This document shows, piece by piece, positions 47,260 to 56,219 of a DNA stretch of 64,000 nt. The notes under the pieces are model-generated. The model saw only the letters and a list, made by a program, of their open reading frames with translations, was not told the origin of the DNA and made no database searches. Source of the DNA: Methanobrevibacter millerae (GTDB taxonomy: Archaea; Methanobacteriota; Methanobacteria; Methanobacteriales; Methanobacteriaceae); contig NZ_CP011266.1 in the NCBI RefSeq assembly GCF_001477655.1, positions 790,001-854,000 on the forward strand. The letters are read 5' to 3'. Position 1 is the first letter of the stretch. Each line of letters begins with the position of its first letter. Made by a program: the position numbers and the translations under genes.

Positions 47260-47613
47260 ATGAAAATGGAAAATACTATTATTATAATATTGATTATCGT
47301 AATTATTTTCGCTACTGGATTTGTTGCTTTGATGAATATGGGTAATTTTTCTATTTCACACCAGGATAATGGAACTAATACAACTAATACACATCCAAAT
47401 GTGTCTACAAATACTGATAATTCCCATCCTACTCAAAGTACAGATTCTGGAAGTTCTTCTTCTAGTTCTCAAAGTTCAGGCAGTTCTTCTTCTAGTTCTG
47501 GAAGTTCTTCTTCTGGTTCAGGTAGTTCATCTTCCGGATCAGGTAGTTCATCACAAGATAGTTTCACACCAGGTCAAGCACCGGGAACTGCAAATAAGGG
47601 AGATTTCGATTAA
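47260..47613 (+). CDS. Membrane-anchored Ser/Gly-rich protein
   Basis: The 117-aa protein has an N-terminal hydrophobic segment (about 5-26, IIIILIIVIIFATGFVALM), then a Thr/Asn-rich part and a low-complexity Ser/Gly region (about 66-98) of SSSSGS-type units, ending TPGQAPGTANKGDFD. It is probably anchored by its N-terminus with the tail outside, possibly glycosylated on Ser/Thr. AGGAGGT lies 7 bases before ATG. I do not recognise a family. Confidence 0.7.
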   Translation: MKMENTIIIILIIVIIFATGFVALMNMGNFSISHQDNGTNTTNTHPNVSTNTDNSHPTQSTDSGSSSSSSQSSGSSSSSSGSSSSGSGSSSSGSGSSSQDSFTPGQAPGTANKGDFD

Positions 47614-47709
47614 TCTCTTTTTTTAAATTTTTATATTTTTTTTAATATTGGATAAAAACCTTATTTTTATTATATAATTCGATTGTTTTCATTTTTAATA
47701 TTTGAAAAT

Positions 47710-47853
47710 ATGGCTTTTTTTGTAATTTTCTATTTAATAATGTTTTTTATTACTGTTTATTGTGTAATTGTTGACCGTGAATTGAATGATAATGGTTATA
47801 TTATGTCAGGTCTTGGGGATGGGGAGATAGAATTCAGGGAATTAAATAATTAA
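47710..47853 (+). CDS. Possible small membrane peptide
   Basis: A 47-codon frame reads MAFFVIFYLIMFFITVYCVIV, one hydrophobic span, followed by a polar tail (DRELNDNGYIM...EIEFRELNN). This hydrophobic-then-charged pattern is protein-like. No clear ribosome site is seen. It lies in the 362-base gap between the Ser-rich protein and the MFS exporter; the rest of that gap is T-rich. Confidence 0.4.
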   Translation: MAFFVIFYLIMFFITVYCVIVDRELNDNGYIMSGLGDGEIEFRELNN

Positions 47854-47975
47854 TTTTTCTTCTTTTTTTTAATTAATTTTATATATTATTAAATCATAAA
47901 TTTAATTATTACAAGTACTTGTAAGAAATTTTTTTAAGATTAAATATTATTTTAAAATAATATCATGGGATTTTT

Positions 47976-49355
47976 ATGGAAAGAAAAGAAACAGTAACGT
48001 TAATCATATTTATTATAGCAACAACTCTTTTAAGTACTGCTCAAAGTATTGTTACAACGGGGCTGGCCGGAATAATGGCTGATTTTCATGTATCTTCCAC
48101 TACTGCTCAATGGGTATACTCATCATTTTTACTTGTTTTGGGAGTAATGATTCCGACTTCAGCCTTTATTGCTCGTAGATTCAATATCCGGACAATTATC
48201 GTGTCCTGTTTGGGATTATTTTTGGTAGGTTCTATTTTGGCATATATTGCACCTACAATTGAAGTATTGATTTTTGCAAGGGTAATTCAGGCTGTCGGAT
48301 CAGGCATATTGTTGCCGATAACTCAAATTGTGCTTCTTAAAATCATTCCTGTTGAAAAATGGCAAGTGTATATGGGATTATTCGGATTTATCATTGGAAT
48401 CGCTCCTGCTTTAGCGCCAACTGTCGGTGGAGTCATCATAGACTCTGTAGGTTGGAGAGAAATTTTCCTATTGTTTGCAGTCATAACCTTTGTATTGATG
48501 GTAATATCTGCAATAGGAGTTAAATTGGAATTTGAAACTTCAGATTATTCTTTGGATATCTCTTCACTGTTTCTCTGTGTAGTTGCATGTGTTGGAATAA
48601 TGCTAGGATTTTCAAATATTGCAGCAAACGGATTTGACTTGATATATGTTATCCTGCCGATTGTCATTGGTTTTATAGCATTAGTCATATTCTCACATCG
48701 CCAGTTCAATATAAAATATCCTCTTTTGGACTTGAGAATATTAAAGCACAAGTATTTCTTCTTCGGAACATTATTTTCCGCAATATTGTATTTCACAATG
48801 TGTGGTTTGAATGTTATAATGCCTTTATTTGTTCAAAATGTTGCCTATCACTCTGCAACAGAATCTGGATTGGTATTGCTTCCTGCAACGATTATAATGA
48901 TTGTCTTTAATTTCATTGGTCCTGTTTTGGCAAATAGAATTGGTGTTAGAAAAGTATTGATTGCTTCATGTATATTTTCAATTGTCGGTTATTTGGTAAT
49001 GATGACCTATGATGTTAATTCAAGCATCAACTATATGATACTCACTCAGGTACTGAGGGCTATTGGTGCAGGTTTAGGTTTAATGCCTGCTGTAACATGG
49101 ACTATCAGTGTCGTGTCCGGTAACGTTGAGGATGCTACTGCCATTAACAATACCGTAAGACAAATCATTGGTGCAATAGGTTCTGCACTTGCGGTTGTAT
49201 TGATGGCTGTATTTGCCGGAGGAAATGTTGACCACAATGCAATATCCGTTACTGCATTTGGCGAAACATCTATTGTCATGTCAATTTTGGCTGTTGTGAT
49301 GTTGGTCATAGTCATTTTATTTGTGCATGACGACGTTGAAAAAGTGGAAGTTTAA
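47976..49355 (+). CDS. MFS drug-exporter-type transporter (EmrB/QacA-like)
   Basis: The 459-aa polytopic protein has about 12-14 spans. Motif C, GIAPALAPTVGGVIIDSVGWREIF, and WVYSSFLLVLGVMIPTSAF are typical of the DHA2 drug:H+ antiporter family. It would export small toxic compounds. It is a single-gene unit with no regulator beside it. Confidence 0.9.
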   Translation: MERKETVTLIIFIIATTLLSTAQSIVTTGLAGIMADFHVSSTTAQWVYSSFLLVLGVMIPTSAFIARRFNIRTIIVSCLGLFLVGSILAYIAPTIEVLIFARVIQAVGSGILLPITQIVLLKIIPVEKWQVYMGLFGFIIGIAPALAPTVGGVIIDSVGWREIFLLFAVITFVLMVISAIGVKLEFETSDYSLDISSLFLCVVACVGIMLGFSNIAANGFDLIYVILPIVIGFIALVIFSHRQFNIKYPLLDLRILKHKYFFFGTLFSAILYFTMCGLNVIMPLFVQNVAYHSATESGLVLLPATIIMIVFNFIGPVLANRIGVRKVLIASCIFSIVGYLVMMTYDVNSSINYMILTQVLRAIGAGLGLMPAVTWTISVVSGNVEDATAINNTVRQIIGAIGSALAVVLMAVFAGGNVDHNAISVTAFGETSIVMSILAVVMLVIVILFVHDDVEKVEV

Positions 49356-49607
49356 CAAATTTCCATTTTTTATTTTTTTAATATATATTCTATTTTATTG
49401 ATAATGTGATTTTCACTTCTTTTTCAATTATTTTGTTTTCAGGATAAATATTTATTATAGTCAACATATAATGTTTCATTTTTTTTAAGCATTATTTTAA
49501 GTATTCAGTACCTTAATTTTTGGTGAGATTTTGTTTTTTTAAATCAAATAATAACTTATTTATTATATTTTTAATATATAAAATATTATCTCACTGGAGG
49601 ATTTTTA

Positions 49608-50723
49608 ATGAACAAGAGTGATTTAGAAAGAGATTACTATATGCTTAAAGGACCACTCGCAAAGAAAGGTTATGACTGGTGGTGGCATTCTTTAACTGCA
49701 TATAATAAGGAAACTGGGGAAGCAAAACCATTTTTCATTGAATATTTTGTATGCAACCCTGCATTGGCTGAGGATGAACCTACTTTAGGTCAGGATCCTG
49801 AAAATCAAAGATTAGGTAAAAGGCCTTCTTATTTCATGATGAAGGTCGGAACATGGGGTAAAAATCCAAAACAGATACATAATTTTTACTCAATGAAACA
49901 GTTCCAGTGTCCTGATGATAAATTGGATATCCGTGTAGGAGACTGCGCATTGACTGAAACCCATATGAAAGGGTCATGTACAGTAACTGAGGAAGATGCT
50001 AAAAATCACCCAGAATATATGTCTGATGCAGGAGACATGAGATGGGATTTGGATATCGATAAGCAGATTACATTTAATGTAGGTTATGGTGCAAACAAGT
50101 TATTCAGAAAATTAAACTCATTTGAAATGTTTTGGCATGCTGAAGGAATCAAGACCCAATATAGCGGTACTATCTGGTTGGATGGAGTTGAATATGAAGT
50201 TATTCCTGAAAAATCCTATGGATATGCCGATAAGAATTGGGGAGGAGACTTTACCTCACCATGGCTTTGGATTTCATCATGTAACATAACCAGTCTTAAA
50301 ACAGGCAAGAAATTAAATAACTCTGCTTTTGAAGCGGGTGGTGGAAGGCCAAAAGCATTTGGTATTGAAATTCCGCGTAAGTTATTGATTGGTTTTTATT
50401 ATGAAGGAACAATGTATGAATATAACTTTGCCAGATTCTGGAATCTTGTCAAAATTGATTTTGACTTTGAAGAAGGTGATGATGTCCATACATGGCATAT
50501 TAATGCATCAAATAAGAATTCACGAATGGAACTTGTATTGTACTGCAAACGTGAAGAAATGATGCTGTTCAATTATGAAGCGCCTGACGGCCAAAAACGT
50601 CACAACCGCTTATGGAATGGTGGAAACGGTTGGGGTGAAATCAAGCTTTATAAAAAAGATGGTACCTTAATTGACCATGTGAAAATCGAAAATGCGGGCT
50701 GTGAATATGGAGAGTATTGCTGA
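49608..50723 (+). CDS. Tocopherol cyclase-like protein
   Basis: The 371-aa protein resembles the tocopherol cyclase (VTE1)/AttH lipocalin-like family: KSYGYADKNWGGDFTSPWLW (about residues 203-222) corresponds to the YxEKNWGxxFPxxWxW signature, preceded by SGTIWLDGVEYEVIPE and followed by a Gly-rich turn (AGGGRP). No signal peptide. Methanogens make no tocopherol, so the substrate is unknown; prenyl lipids are the obvious guess. GGAGG precedes the ATG. Its stop overlaps the start of a polyprenol-kinase-like gene (TGATG), so the two are translationally coupled. Confidence 0.72.
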   Translation: MNKSDLERDYYMLKGPLAKKGYDWWWHSLTAYNKETGEAKPFFIEYFVCNPALAEDEPTLGQDPENQRLGKRPSYFMMKVGTWGKNPKQIHNFYSMKQFQCPDDKLDIRVGDCALTETHMKGSCTVTEEDAKNHPEYMSDAGDMRWDLDIDKQITFNVGYGANKLFRKLNSFEMFWHAEGIKTQYSGTIWLDGVEYEVIPEKSYGYADKNWGGDFTSPWLWISSCNITSLKTGKKLNNSAFEAGGGRPKAFGIEIPRKLLIGFYYEGTMYEYNFARFWNLVKIDFDFEEGDDVHTWHINASNKNSRMELVLYCKREEMMLFNYEAPDGQKRHNRLWNGGNGWGEIKLYKKDGTLIDHVKIENAGCEYGEYC

Positions 50724-51397
50724 TGATATTCTCTGATATTGTAGCTTTAATTATTGTTTATGCTTATGTTGCAGTAATATTTGTTGTAGCTGAAAAAGTT
50801 TTAAAAACAAAACCTGAGGTTTCACGTAAATTTCTGCATATTATGGTAGGTAATATGATTTTTGCCATGCCATTTTTCTCAGATCCTTGGGTTATGGTTT
50901 GGTTTTTAACTTTGCCGATTACAGTAGTGCTGTTCTTCCTTACTGAATATTCACCTATTAAAATTGATAATAGCGTAACCGAATCAGGTCATGCATTGGG
51001 ATTGTTCTTCTATGCGGGAATCTGGACAGTATTGATTGCAGTATTTTCAAACTACTTGTGGATTGTTGCTTTGGCTATTGTTCCTATGGTTTATGGTGAT
51101 GGATTTGCAGCTTTAATTGGTCAAAAGTTCGGCAGAATAAAATACAAAGTATTCGGAGGTACAAAATCTCTTGAAGGATCACTTACAATGTTTGTTGTTA
51201 CAACTGTTATGAGTGTGTTCGTATGGATGGTTTTTACAACTATCGGTTATCCAATGCCAAATTTTAATTTACTAGCTATTTTAGGTATTTCTGCTATTGC
51301 TACAATCTGTGAAGCTTTAAGTTATGGTGGAATTGATAATTTAACGGTTCCTGCCTTGACTGCAATTTTATATTATTTGGTAACTATCACATTATAG
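50723..51397 (+). CDS. Phytol/dolichol kinase-like membrane protein
   Basis: The 224-aa polytopic protein has the CTP-dependent polyprenol kinase marks: SRKFLHIMVGN near the N-terminus and VYGDGFAALIGQKFGRIKYK with GGTKSLEGSL, the latter also seen in CdsA-like enzymes. Members phosphorylate phytol, geranylgeraniol or dolichol. It begins at ATG 50723 inside the stop of the tocopherol-cyclase-like gene, suggesting that both act on the same prenyl compound. A non-ATG start two codons earlier is open. Confidence 0.82.
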   Translation: MIFSDIVALIIVYAYVAVIFVVAEKVLKTKPEVSRKFLHIMVGNMIFAMPFFSDPWVMVWFLTLPITVVLFFLTEYSPIKIDNSVTESGHALGLFFYAGIWTVLIAVFSNYLWIVALAIVPMVYGDGFAALIGQKFGRIKYKVFGGTKSLEGSLTMFVVTTVMSVFVWMVFTTIGYPMPNFNLLAILGISAIATICEALSYGGIDNLTVPALTAILYYLVTITL

Positions 51398-51521
51398 TTA
51401 CTTTCACTTTCTATTTTTTGCATTTTGATTTATTGTTTTTGCACTTCATCAACTTCGATAATTATCTCTTTATAAGTAATTAATCTTACTATTATTAACG
51501 AAAGTTACAGAGGTAATTAAA

Positions 51522-51788
51522 ATGAATGATTATGATAGGGCAGCAGAAAGAGTTGATAAAAAAATTAAATTTTACAATGAACTTAAGGCTTATGTAGTCG
51601 TCAATGCTGTATTGGCGATAATAAACTTTTTTGTATCACCGTTCTTCTGGTGGGTATTGTTTCCGGTATTTTTCTGGGGAATAGGTATTTTGGTTGATTT
51701 TTTCAAAGCATTTATATTTGTTGACAATTATAGTGAAGAATATAGAAAAAGAAAAATAACCGAAGAAATGGAGAAAATGAAATTATGA
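51522..51788 (+). CDS. 2TM-domain protein
   Basis: The 88-aa protein has the 2TM layout: a polar N-terminus (RAAERVDKKIKFYNELKAY), two spans (about 31-48 and 53-70) and a charged tail ending KITEEMEKMKL. Such proteins often sit beside or within LytTR or histidine-kinase genes in bacteria. Its stop overlaps the ATG of the LytTR gene (ATGA). AGAGGT precedes the start. Confidence 0.8.
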   Translation: MNDYDRAAERVDKKIKFYNELKAYVVVNAVLAIINFFVSPFFWWVLFPVFFWGIGILVDFFKAFIFVDNYSEEYRKRKITEEMEKMKL

Positions 51789-52225
51789 GGGTAGATTTAT
51801 TTTTTTCAAGAGACATAACTGAGCCGCATGCTGAAATTCATACAAATGAATTAACTGAAAATATTCAGCATGCAATTAATCTTTTGGAGGATGACTCAAA
51901 AAGCAATATGCTTGCTGTTAAAAAAGGCAAGGACATTACCTTTTTGGATTTTGATGAAATATTCATGATTCGTGTTGAAGACAAGCAAGTGAAGGTTTAC
52001 ACAGAAAATAATGAATATCAAGTGAAAAAAGCATTATATCAGGTTGAAGAATCCTTAAATCAAAATTTTGTTCGAATTTCAAAAACAACCCTTGTCAATA
52101 TTAAAAAAATTGACCGTGTTGCACCTTCACTTAAGGGGATGATGTTCATAATGCTAAAAAACGGTTTGAAGGATAATATTTCAAGAAAATATTTGCCTGA
52201 TTTTAAAAGGACTTTGGATTTGTGA
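51785..52225 (+). CDS. LytTR-family DNA-binding regulator
   Basis: The 146-aa protein has an N-terminal ~45-residue part and a LytTR domain (about 47-146): KKGKDITFLDFDEIFMIRVEDKQVKVYTENNEYQVKKALYQVEE, and FVRISKTTLVNIKKIDRV, the family signature. This domain is common in Firmicutes and rare in archaea. It lies between a 2TM gene and a DUF3021 gene, the same trio found in Firmicutes, where the membrane protein modulates the LytTR factor. Confidence 0.88.
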   Translation: MRVDLFFSRDITEPHAEIHTNELTENIQHAINLLEDDSKSNMLAVKKGKDITFLDFDEIFMIRVEDKQVKVYTENNEYQVKKALYQVEESLNQNFVRISKTTLVNIKKIDRVAPSLKGMMFIMLKNGLKDNISRKYLPDFKRTLDL

Positions 52226-52234
52226 GGTGTTAAT

Positions 52235-52654
52235 ATGCAAATTTCAAATTTGATTGAAAGAATTGCTTTAGGAGCTTTTGTAGGTTGTTTTATTGTCAGT
52301 TTGGTTGAAGTATTGATTGCTCTTCAGTCAGGACCACAAAATGTTAGTTTTTCAGGCTATGATGTCATCAATGCATTTTTAGGATCAATTGTTATTGGAT
52401 GGGGATTTTCATTAAGTGGATTCATATATGAAAATGACTGGCCGTTGCCTGCTCAGGTTCTATTCCAGATGGGGATTGGTTTTGCAGTGTTGTTCTCTGT
52501 TGCAATATACTTGACATGGCTTCCAATAACTTTGGGCGTTGGTGTAATCATAGAATGGGTAACTATTGCAGTTATTTTTGCAGTTATGTTCTGGTTAGGA
52601 TTTTATATATATTATTATTTGCAAGCTCGTGATATAAATAAAAAATTAGATTAA
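52235..52654 (+). CDS. DUF3021 membrane protein
   Basis: The 139-aa protein has four hydrophobic spans and the DUF3021 style IGWGFSLSGFIYENDWPLPAQVLFQMGIGF (the Trp-Pro-Leu-Pro loop and the following helix). DUF3021 proteins usually accompany LytTR regulators. GAGGTG precedes ATG, 9 bases after the LytTR stop. Confidence 0.84.
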   Translation: MQISNLIERIALGAFVGCFIVSLVEVLIALQSGPQNVSFSGYDVINAFLGSIVIGWGFSLSGFIYENDWPLPAQVLFQMGIGFAVLFSVAIYLTWLPITLGVGVIIEWVTIAVIFAVMFWLGFYIYYYLQARDINKKLD

Positions 52655-52744
52655 TAGAGAGGTTATAGGGGAATTAATCCCCTTATCTCTTTAATATATA
52701 CAAATGGGTGAGTAATATGAATTGTTAAATTCATTGTGAATTTA

Positions 52745-52783
52745 ATAACAATAGTTAATATTCACAATTAAGACTATTGTTAT
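52745..52783. terminator. Hairpin between convergent DUF3021 and DUF3795 genes
   Basis: ATAACAATAGT (52745-52755) and ACTATTGTTAT (52773-52783) form a perfect 11-bp stem. It lies in the 138-base gap between two convergent genes and may act as a terminator in both directions. Confidence 0.45.
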
Positions 52784-52792
52784 ATTAATTAT

Positions 52793-53197
52793 TTAAATAT
52801 TTTGCTTGAATCCACATTCACTGCAGACTTTCGTTTGAAAATGAATTACTCCACCACATTCAGGACACACCCATTTTTCCCTATCTTGCATCATCATTTT
52901 TCCAATACCTGTGGTTTTAATTCTTTTTGCACTATTTAATGTGTTTAAATCATGTCTTTTGACATACTTTTTTGAATGCTTTTTCATTAACGGACATGGA
53001 AACTCACTGCATCGTCCACAGTAGCTGAAGTTTTTAGTATCAAAACAAGTTTTGATTTTACATTTTAAACTAGCTTTATTTTTACCATCGTCTCCAATTA
53101 AACAACCGACACAGGGGTTTTGATATCTCTCACAACTAATACAGTTAACTCCGCATGGAGCAAATAATTTTGAATCAATAGTATCTGGCATTTTCAT
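52793..53197 (-). CDS. DUF3795 protein with C-terminal zinc ribbon
   Basis: The 134-aa protein has the Cys-rich DUF3795 part (APCGVNCISCERYQNPCVGCLIGD, then FSYCGRCSEFPCPLMKKHSKKY) and a zinc ribbon at the C-terminus (CPECGG ... CSECGF). It probably binds metals. The family is common in anaerobes and methanogens and has no known function. Confidence 0.82.
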   Translation of the reverse strand: MKMPDTIDSKLFAPCGVNCISCERYQNPCVGCLIGDDGKNKASLKCKIKTCFDTKNFSYCGRCSEFPCPLMKKHSKKYVKRHDLNTLNSAKRIKTTGIGKMMMQDREKWVCPECGGVIHFQTKVCSECGFKQNI

Positions 53198-53275
53198 AGT
53201 TTCTACTCTCTTTACAAAAATTATATTAATTTAAAAATAAATATTTTTTTATACAAAAGGTTAAAACTGATTTAG

Positions 53276-54016
53276 ATGTCATTGATTATTCATCCAGAAG
53301 TAAATAAACTGAAAGAGCAATTAACCCAGAGGATTTATGAATATGATAATTTGGTTAATCATGTATGTCCTGAAATTGAAAGAAGATATGTTCTGGAATT
53401 TGGCCTGCATGAGTATAAACTCTATTCTCTAGAGCTTGAAATAGACAAATTAAGAAGAAAACTTCATTTGATACAAATAGAAATCAATCATGAAAATGAA
53501 ATTAATATGGATGTGATTGATAAAATCATTGCAAAAGAGTTTGAGGAATATGACAAACAGGTGCAGGCTCAGATTGATGAGATCAATTTCATAAATGAAA
53601 ATAACCCTGAAAAGTTATCTGAAAGCGATTCCAAAAAACTGAAAAAGATTTATCGCTGTCTTGTTAAAAGATTGCATCCTGATTTAAATCCTAATCAGTC
53701 ACTCTTTGAATTGGGTTTGTTTTATAAGGCAGTAAAGTCATTTCAACAGGGTGATTTAAGGGGATTGGAATCTGTTGTAGCTATACTTCCTGATGAAAAT
53801 GCTGAAGAAGCATGTGAAATTGACAATCTTAAAAAGTTAATTAATGACTATGAAGAATTGATTGATAAAGTTAAGAAGGATTATCCGTACAATAAAAAGA
53901 ATCTTCTTGATAACAGAGAGGACCATGACAAATATATGTCAATGCTTCTGGAACTGATTCGCGATAGGGAAAATGATATTGAAAAACTTGAAAATAATAT
54001 TAATGGCTTGATTTAA
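53276..54016 (+). CDS. Coiled-coil protein with a J-domain-like HPD motif
   Basis: The 246-aa protein is mostly helical and charged. Residues ~117-165 resemble the core of a J domain: SKKLKKIYRCLVKRLHPD (119-136), with HPD at 134-136, then helix III. Long coiled coils flank it (about 45-110 and 180-246). A J domain would stimulate an Hsp70, such as DnaK or the kinase-Hsp70 fusion in this window, but the latter is speculation. TATA-like TTTATAC lies about 25-28 bases upstream, so the message may be leaderless. The HIRAN gene begins at the next base after its stop. Confidence 0.7.
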   Translation: MSLIIHPEVNKLKEQLTQRIYEYDNLVNHVCPEIERRYVLEFGLHEYKLYSLELEIDKLRRKLHLIQIEINHENEINMDVIDKIIAKEFEEYDKQVQAQIDEINFINENNPEKLSESDSKKLKKIYRCLVKRLHPDLNPNQSLFELGLFYKAVKSFQQGDLRGLESVVAILPDENAEEACEIDNLKKLINDYEELIDKVKKDYPYNKKNLLDNREDHDKYMSMLLELIRDRENDIEKLENNINGLI

Positions 54017-54424
54017 ATGTCAAACATTCAAAAGCCCGATTCGGACATTACAAATTTCGTTGGTTTTATCCAAAAAGGAGGTAAACTCAAATCTTTTGGT
54101 AAAGACATATTTTTAATTGAAGTACATGTTGCCGGCCTTGACTATATTGATGATATCGATGAGATTTTCAATGAATTGGAGGTCAATGCCAGATTAGAGT
54201 TATTCCGCGAAGCTAAAAATGAATATGACAAACATGCAATTCTAGTCAAGTACAACGGTCAAAAAATTGGTTATGTGCCAAGAAAGGATAATTATGTTCT
54301 CTCAAAGTTGATGGATGGTGGAAAGCAGCTGTATGGTGTTGTTGAAAGCTTTGGCATTGATGAAGTTTATGAAGGATATCCATTTAAATTTGTAAATTTC
54401 AAAATCTTTCTTAAAGACCATTAA
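54017..54424 (+). CDS. HIRAN-domain protein
   Basis: The 135-aa protein is almost entirely a HIRAN domain: FVGFIQKG at the start, LELFREAKNEYDKHAILVKY and GQKIGYVPRKDNYVLSKLMDGG are the family blocks. HIRAN domains bind DNA ends or unusual DNA in eukaryotic HLTF and occur alone in bacteria. It follows the J-domain-like gene without a gap (stop then ATG), so the two are coupled. Confidence 0.85.
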   Translation: MSNIQKPDSDITNFVGFIQKGGKLKSFGKDIFLIEVHVAGLDYIDDIDEIFNELEVNARLELFREAKNEYDKHAILVKYNGQKIGYVPRKDNYVLSKLMDGGKQLYGVVESFGIDEVYEGYPFKFVNFKIFLKDH

Positions 54425-54551
54425 AAACATTAACTTTATATGTATATAAAACAAATATTTTATTACTGTTAAAATTTTAGCAGTTTACTTTTTTTGGGAT
54501 AATTCCCATTGGATGTGGCTTTTATAGCTGAACAAAAAAAAGGTGAAATTT

Positions 54552-55109
54552 ATGTATAAATATATTAGAGATGCTTGGAAAAACCCAGATGAGTCCTACG
54601 TGCGTGAACTCATGTGGCAAAGAGCTCCAAAATGGAGACGTCAAAAAGTAGTACAAAGAATCGACAGACCTACAAGGTTAGACAGAGCTAGAAGCTTAGG
54701 TTACAGAGCTAAAAAAGGTTTCGTTTTAGTAAGAACCAGAGTAAGACGTGGTGGAAGAAGGAAATCACGTTTCAAAGGCGGTCGTAAACCTAAAAGAATG
54801 GGTGTAAACAAAATCACTCAAGCAAAATCTATTCAAAGAATCGCTGAAGAAAGAGTAGGTAAAAAATACCCTAACTTAGAAGTATTGAACTCCTACTGGG
54901 TATGGTCTGACGGAAAATACAAATACTACGAAGTTATCTTAGTAGATCCACAAAGTCCTTCTATCATTAACGATAAAAAAATCAATTGGATTTGTTCTAA
55001 AAAACACACTAACAGAGCTTTAAGAGGCTTAACCAGTGCTGGTAACAAAGGACGTGGAATAAAATCTAAAGGAAAAGGTAGTGAACAAGCAAGAAGAAGA
55101 GATTTATAA
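54552..55109 (+). CDS. rpl15e: Ribosomal protein L15e
   Basis: The archaeal/eukaryotic large-subunit protein L15e, 185 aa and very basic. The start at ATG 54552 gives [12 protein letters not shown], the conserved N-terminus; a GTG three codons upstream is open. AGGTGA lies 6 bases before the ATG. Blocks [20 protein letters not shown] and [11 protein letters not shown] are highly conserved. Codon use is more C/A-rich than its neighbours, as for a highly expressed gene. Confidence 0.96.
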   Translation: MYKYIRDAWKNPDESYVRELMWQRAPKWRRQKVVQRIDRPTRLDRARSLGYRAKKGFVLVRTRVRRGGRRKSRFKGGRKPKRMGVNKITQAKSIQRIAEERVGKKYPNLEVLNSYWVWSDGKYKYYEVILVDPQSPSIINDKKINWICSKKHTNRALRGLTSAGNKGRGIKSKGKGSEQARRRDL

Positions 55110-55142
55110 TCTCTCTTTTTTTACTACTCTTTTTTGATTTTC

Positions 55143-55565
55143 ATGATACATAACATTAAATTCAGAGTCTTCGTTTACGAAAATGAAGATGTTGATGAAT
55201 TATCTCAAGCTATTTTGAACATTTTACCCGAAGCTGAAATAGAAGCTGAAGAGGCTGAAGGTTTGACTGAAGATAAAATAATAATTTTATCAGGCACTGT
55301 TTCTAAAAAAAGATATACTAAAGAATTTTTCAACTTGCTTTTGGAATCCGTTGATTTGGATAAATTAAATGATGATTTAGAGAGAAAAATGGATGAAAAG
55401 GGGAACTGGTTTTTAAGATTTGACAAGGAAGATGCCATTGATGAAAAGATGACCATCAAGGATTCCGGAGATTCCATTCACTTGAAAATTAAAATAGCAG
55501 CATATCCTGCTAAAAAGGAGATTGCAGTTGATAAAGTTCGTGAAGCTATTTTTGATAAAAATTAA
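55143..55565 (+). CDS. RNA-binding protein, COG1325 type
   Basis: The 140-aa protein has the COG1325 layout, a predicted RNA-binding protein with a dsRBD-like fold often found beside rpl15e and exosome or RNase P genes in archaea: [11 protein letters not shown] at the start and [19 protein letters not shown] with [12 protein letters not shown]. It lies 33 bases after rpl15e and is likely co-transcribed. ATG 55143 is preferred over an upstream TTG. Its 3' end overlaps the convergent acetyltransferase gene by 4 bases. Confidence 0.78.
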   Translation: MIHNIKFRVFVYENEDVDELSQAILNILPEAEIEAEEAEGLTEDKIIILSGTVSKKRYTKEFFNLLLESVDLDKLNDDLERKMDEKGNWFLRFDKEDAIDEKMTIKDSGDSIHLKIKIAAYPAKKEIAVDKVREAIFDKN

Positions 55566-56131
55566 TCTATTTTTTTAATGAATTTTGCGGGAACACCACC
55601 GACAACTGTTTTTTCCTCAACATCTTTTGTTACAACGGCTCCTGCTGCAATGATTGCACCATCTCCAATAGTGATTCCTGGCAATATTGTTGCATTTGAT
55701 CCAATCCAAACCTTGTCTCCTATTTTTATTGATGAAGGACATAGGTTTCCTCTCTTTTCAGGGTCTTCTTCATGATTAAGCGTTGCCAGAACAACATTGT
55801 GTCCAATAAGCACATCATCACCTATGTATATGCCTCCCTGATCCTGGAATTTGCAGTCAGAGTTGATGAAAACATTTTTTCCTAAATGAATATTTTTACC
55901 AAAATCTGTATAAAATGGTGGAAAAACTCTGAATTCATCATCAACTTCTTTCCCAATCAATTTTGAGAATAGTTTTTTTGTTTCTTCAAATTCATGGTAT
56001 TGATAATTTATTTCACATGTTATCTTTTGTGCTTCTCTTGAATAATAATTGCATGCTTCAGCAGCTTCTTCATCCATTTCTAATGTTTCGCCAGCATTGA
56101 AAATTTTTAGTAATTCTTCTAGTTCTAACAT
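55562..56131 (-). CDS. Sugar O-acetyltransferase (maltose/galactoside type)
   Basis: The 189-aa protein has the N-terminal Mac helix domain and a left-handed beta helix built of hexapeptide repeats: [42 protein letters not shown] (catalytic His near residue 120) and [23 protein letters not shown]. It transfers acetyl from acetyl-CoA to a sugar or similar acceptor. It is a lone gene, perhaps for cell-wall or surface sugars. Confidence 0.9.
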   Translation of the reverse strand: MLELEELLKIFNAGETLEMDEEAAEACNYYSREAQKITCEINYQYHEFEETKKLFSKLIGKEVDDEFRVFPPFYTDFGKNIHLGKNVFINSDCKFQDQGGIYIGDDVLIGHNVVLATLNHEEDPEKRGNLCPSSIKIGDKVWIGSNATILPGITIGDGAIIAAGAVVTKDVEEKTVVGGVPAKFIKKID

Positions 56132-56219
56132 ATTAATTATTTTTTTAATTTGAAATATAATAATTTTTACATTTAAATAAAAAAAGAGAATAACTTAAAT
56201 AGAGAGTTATTCCTACTGT

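Noticed and set aside
47440-47570. Short repeats that could be mistaken for a tandem or CRISPR-type array
   Set aside because: The repeats are Ser/Gly codons in frame within a protein; no regular spacers. I saw no CRISPR array in the window.
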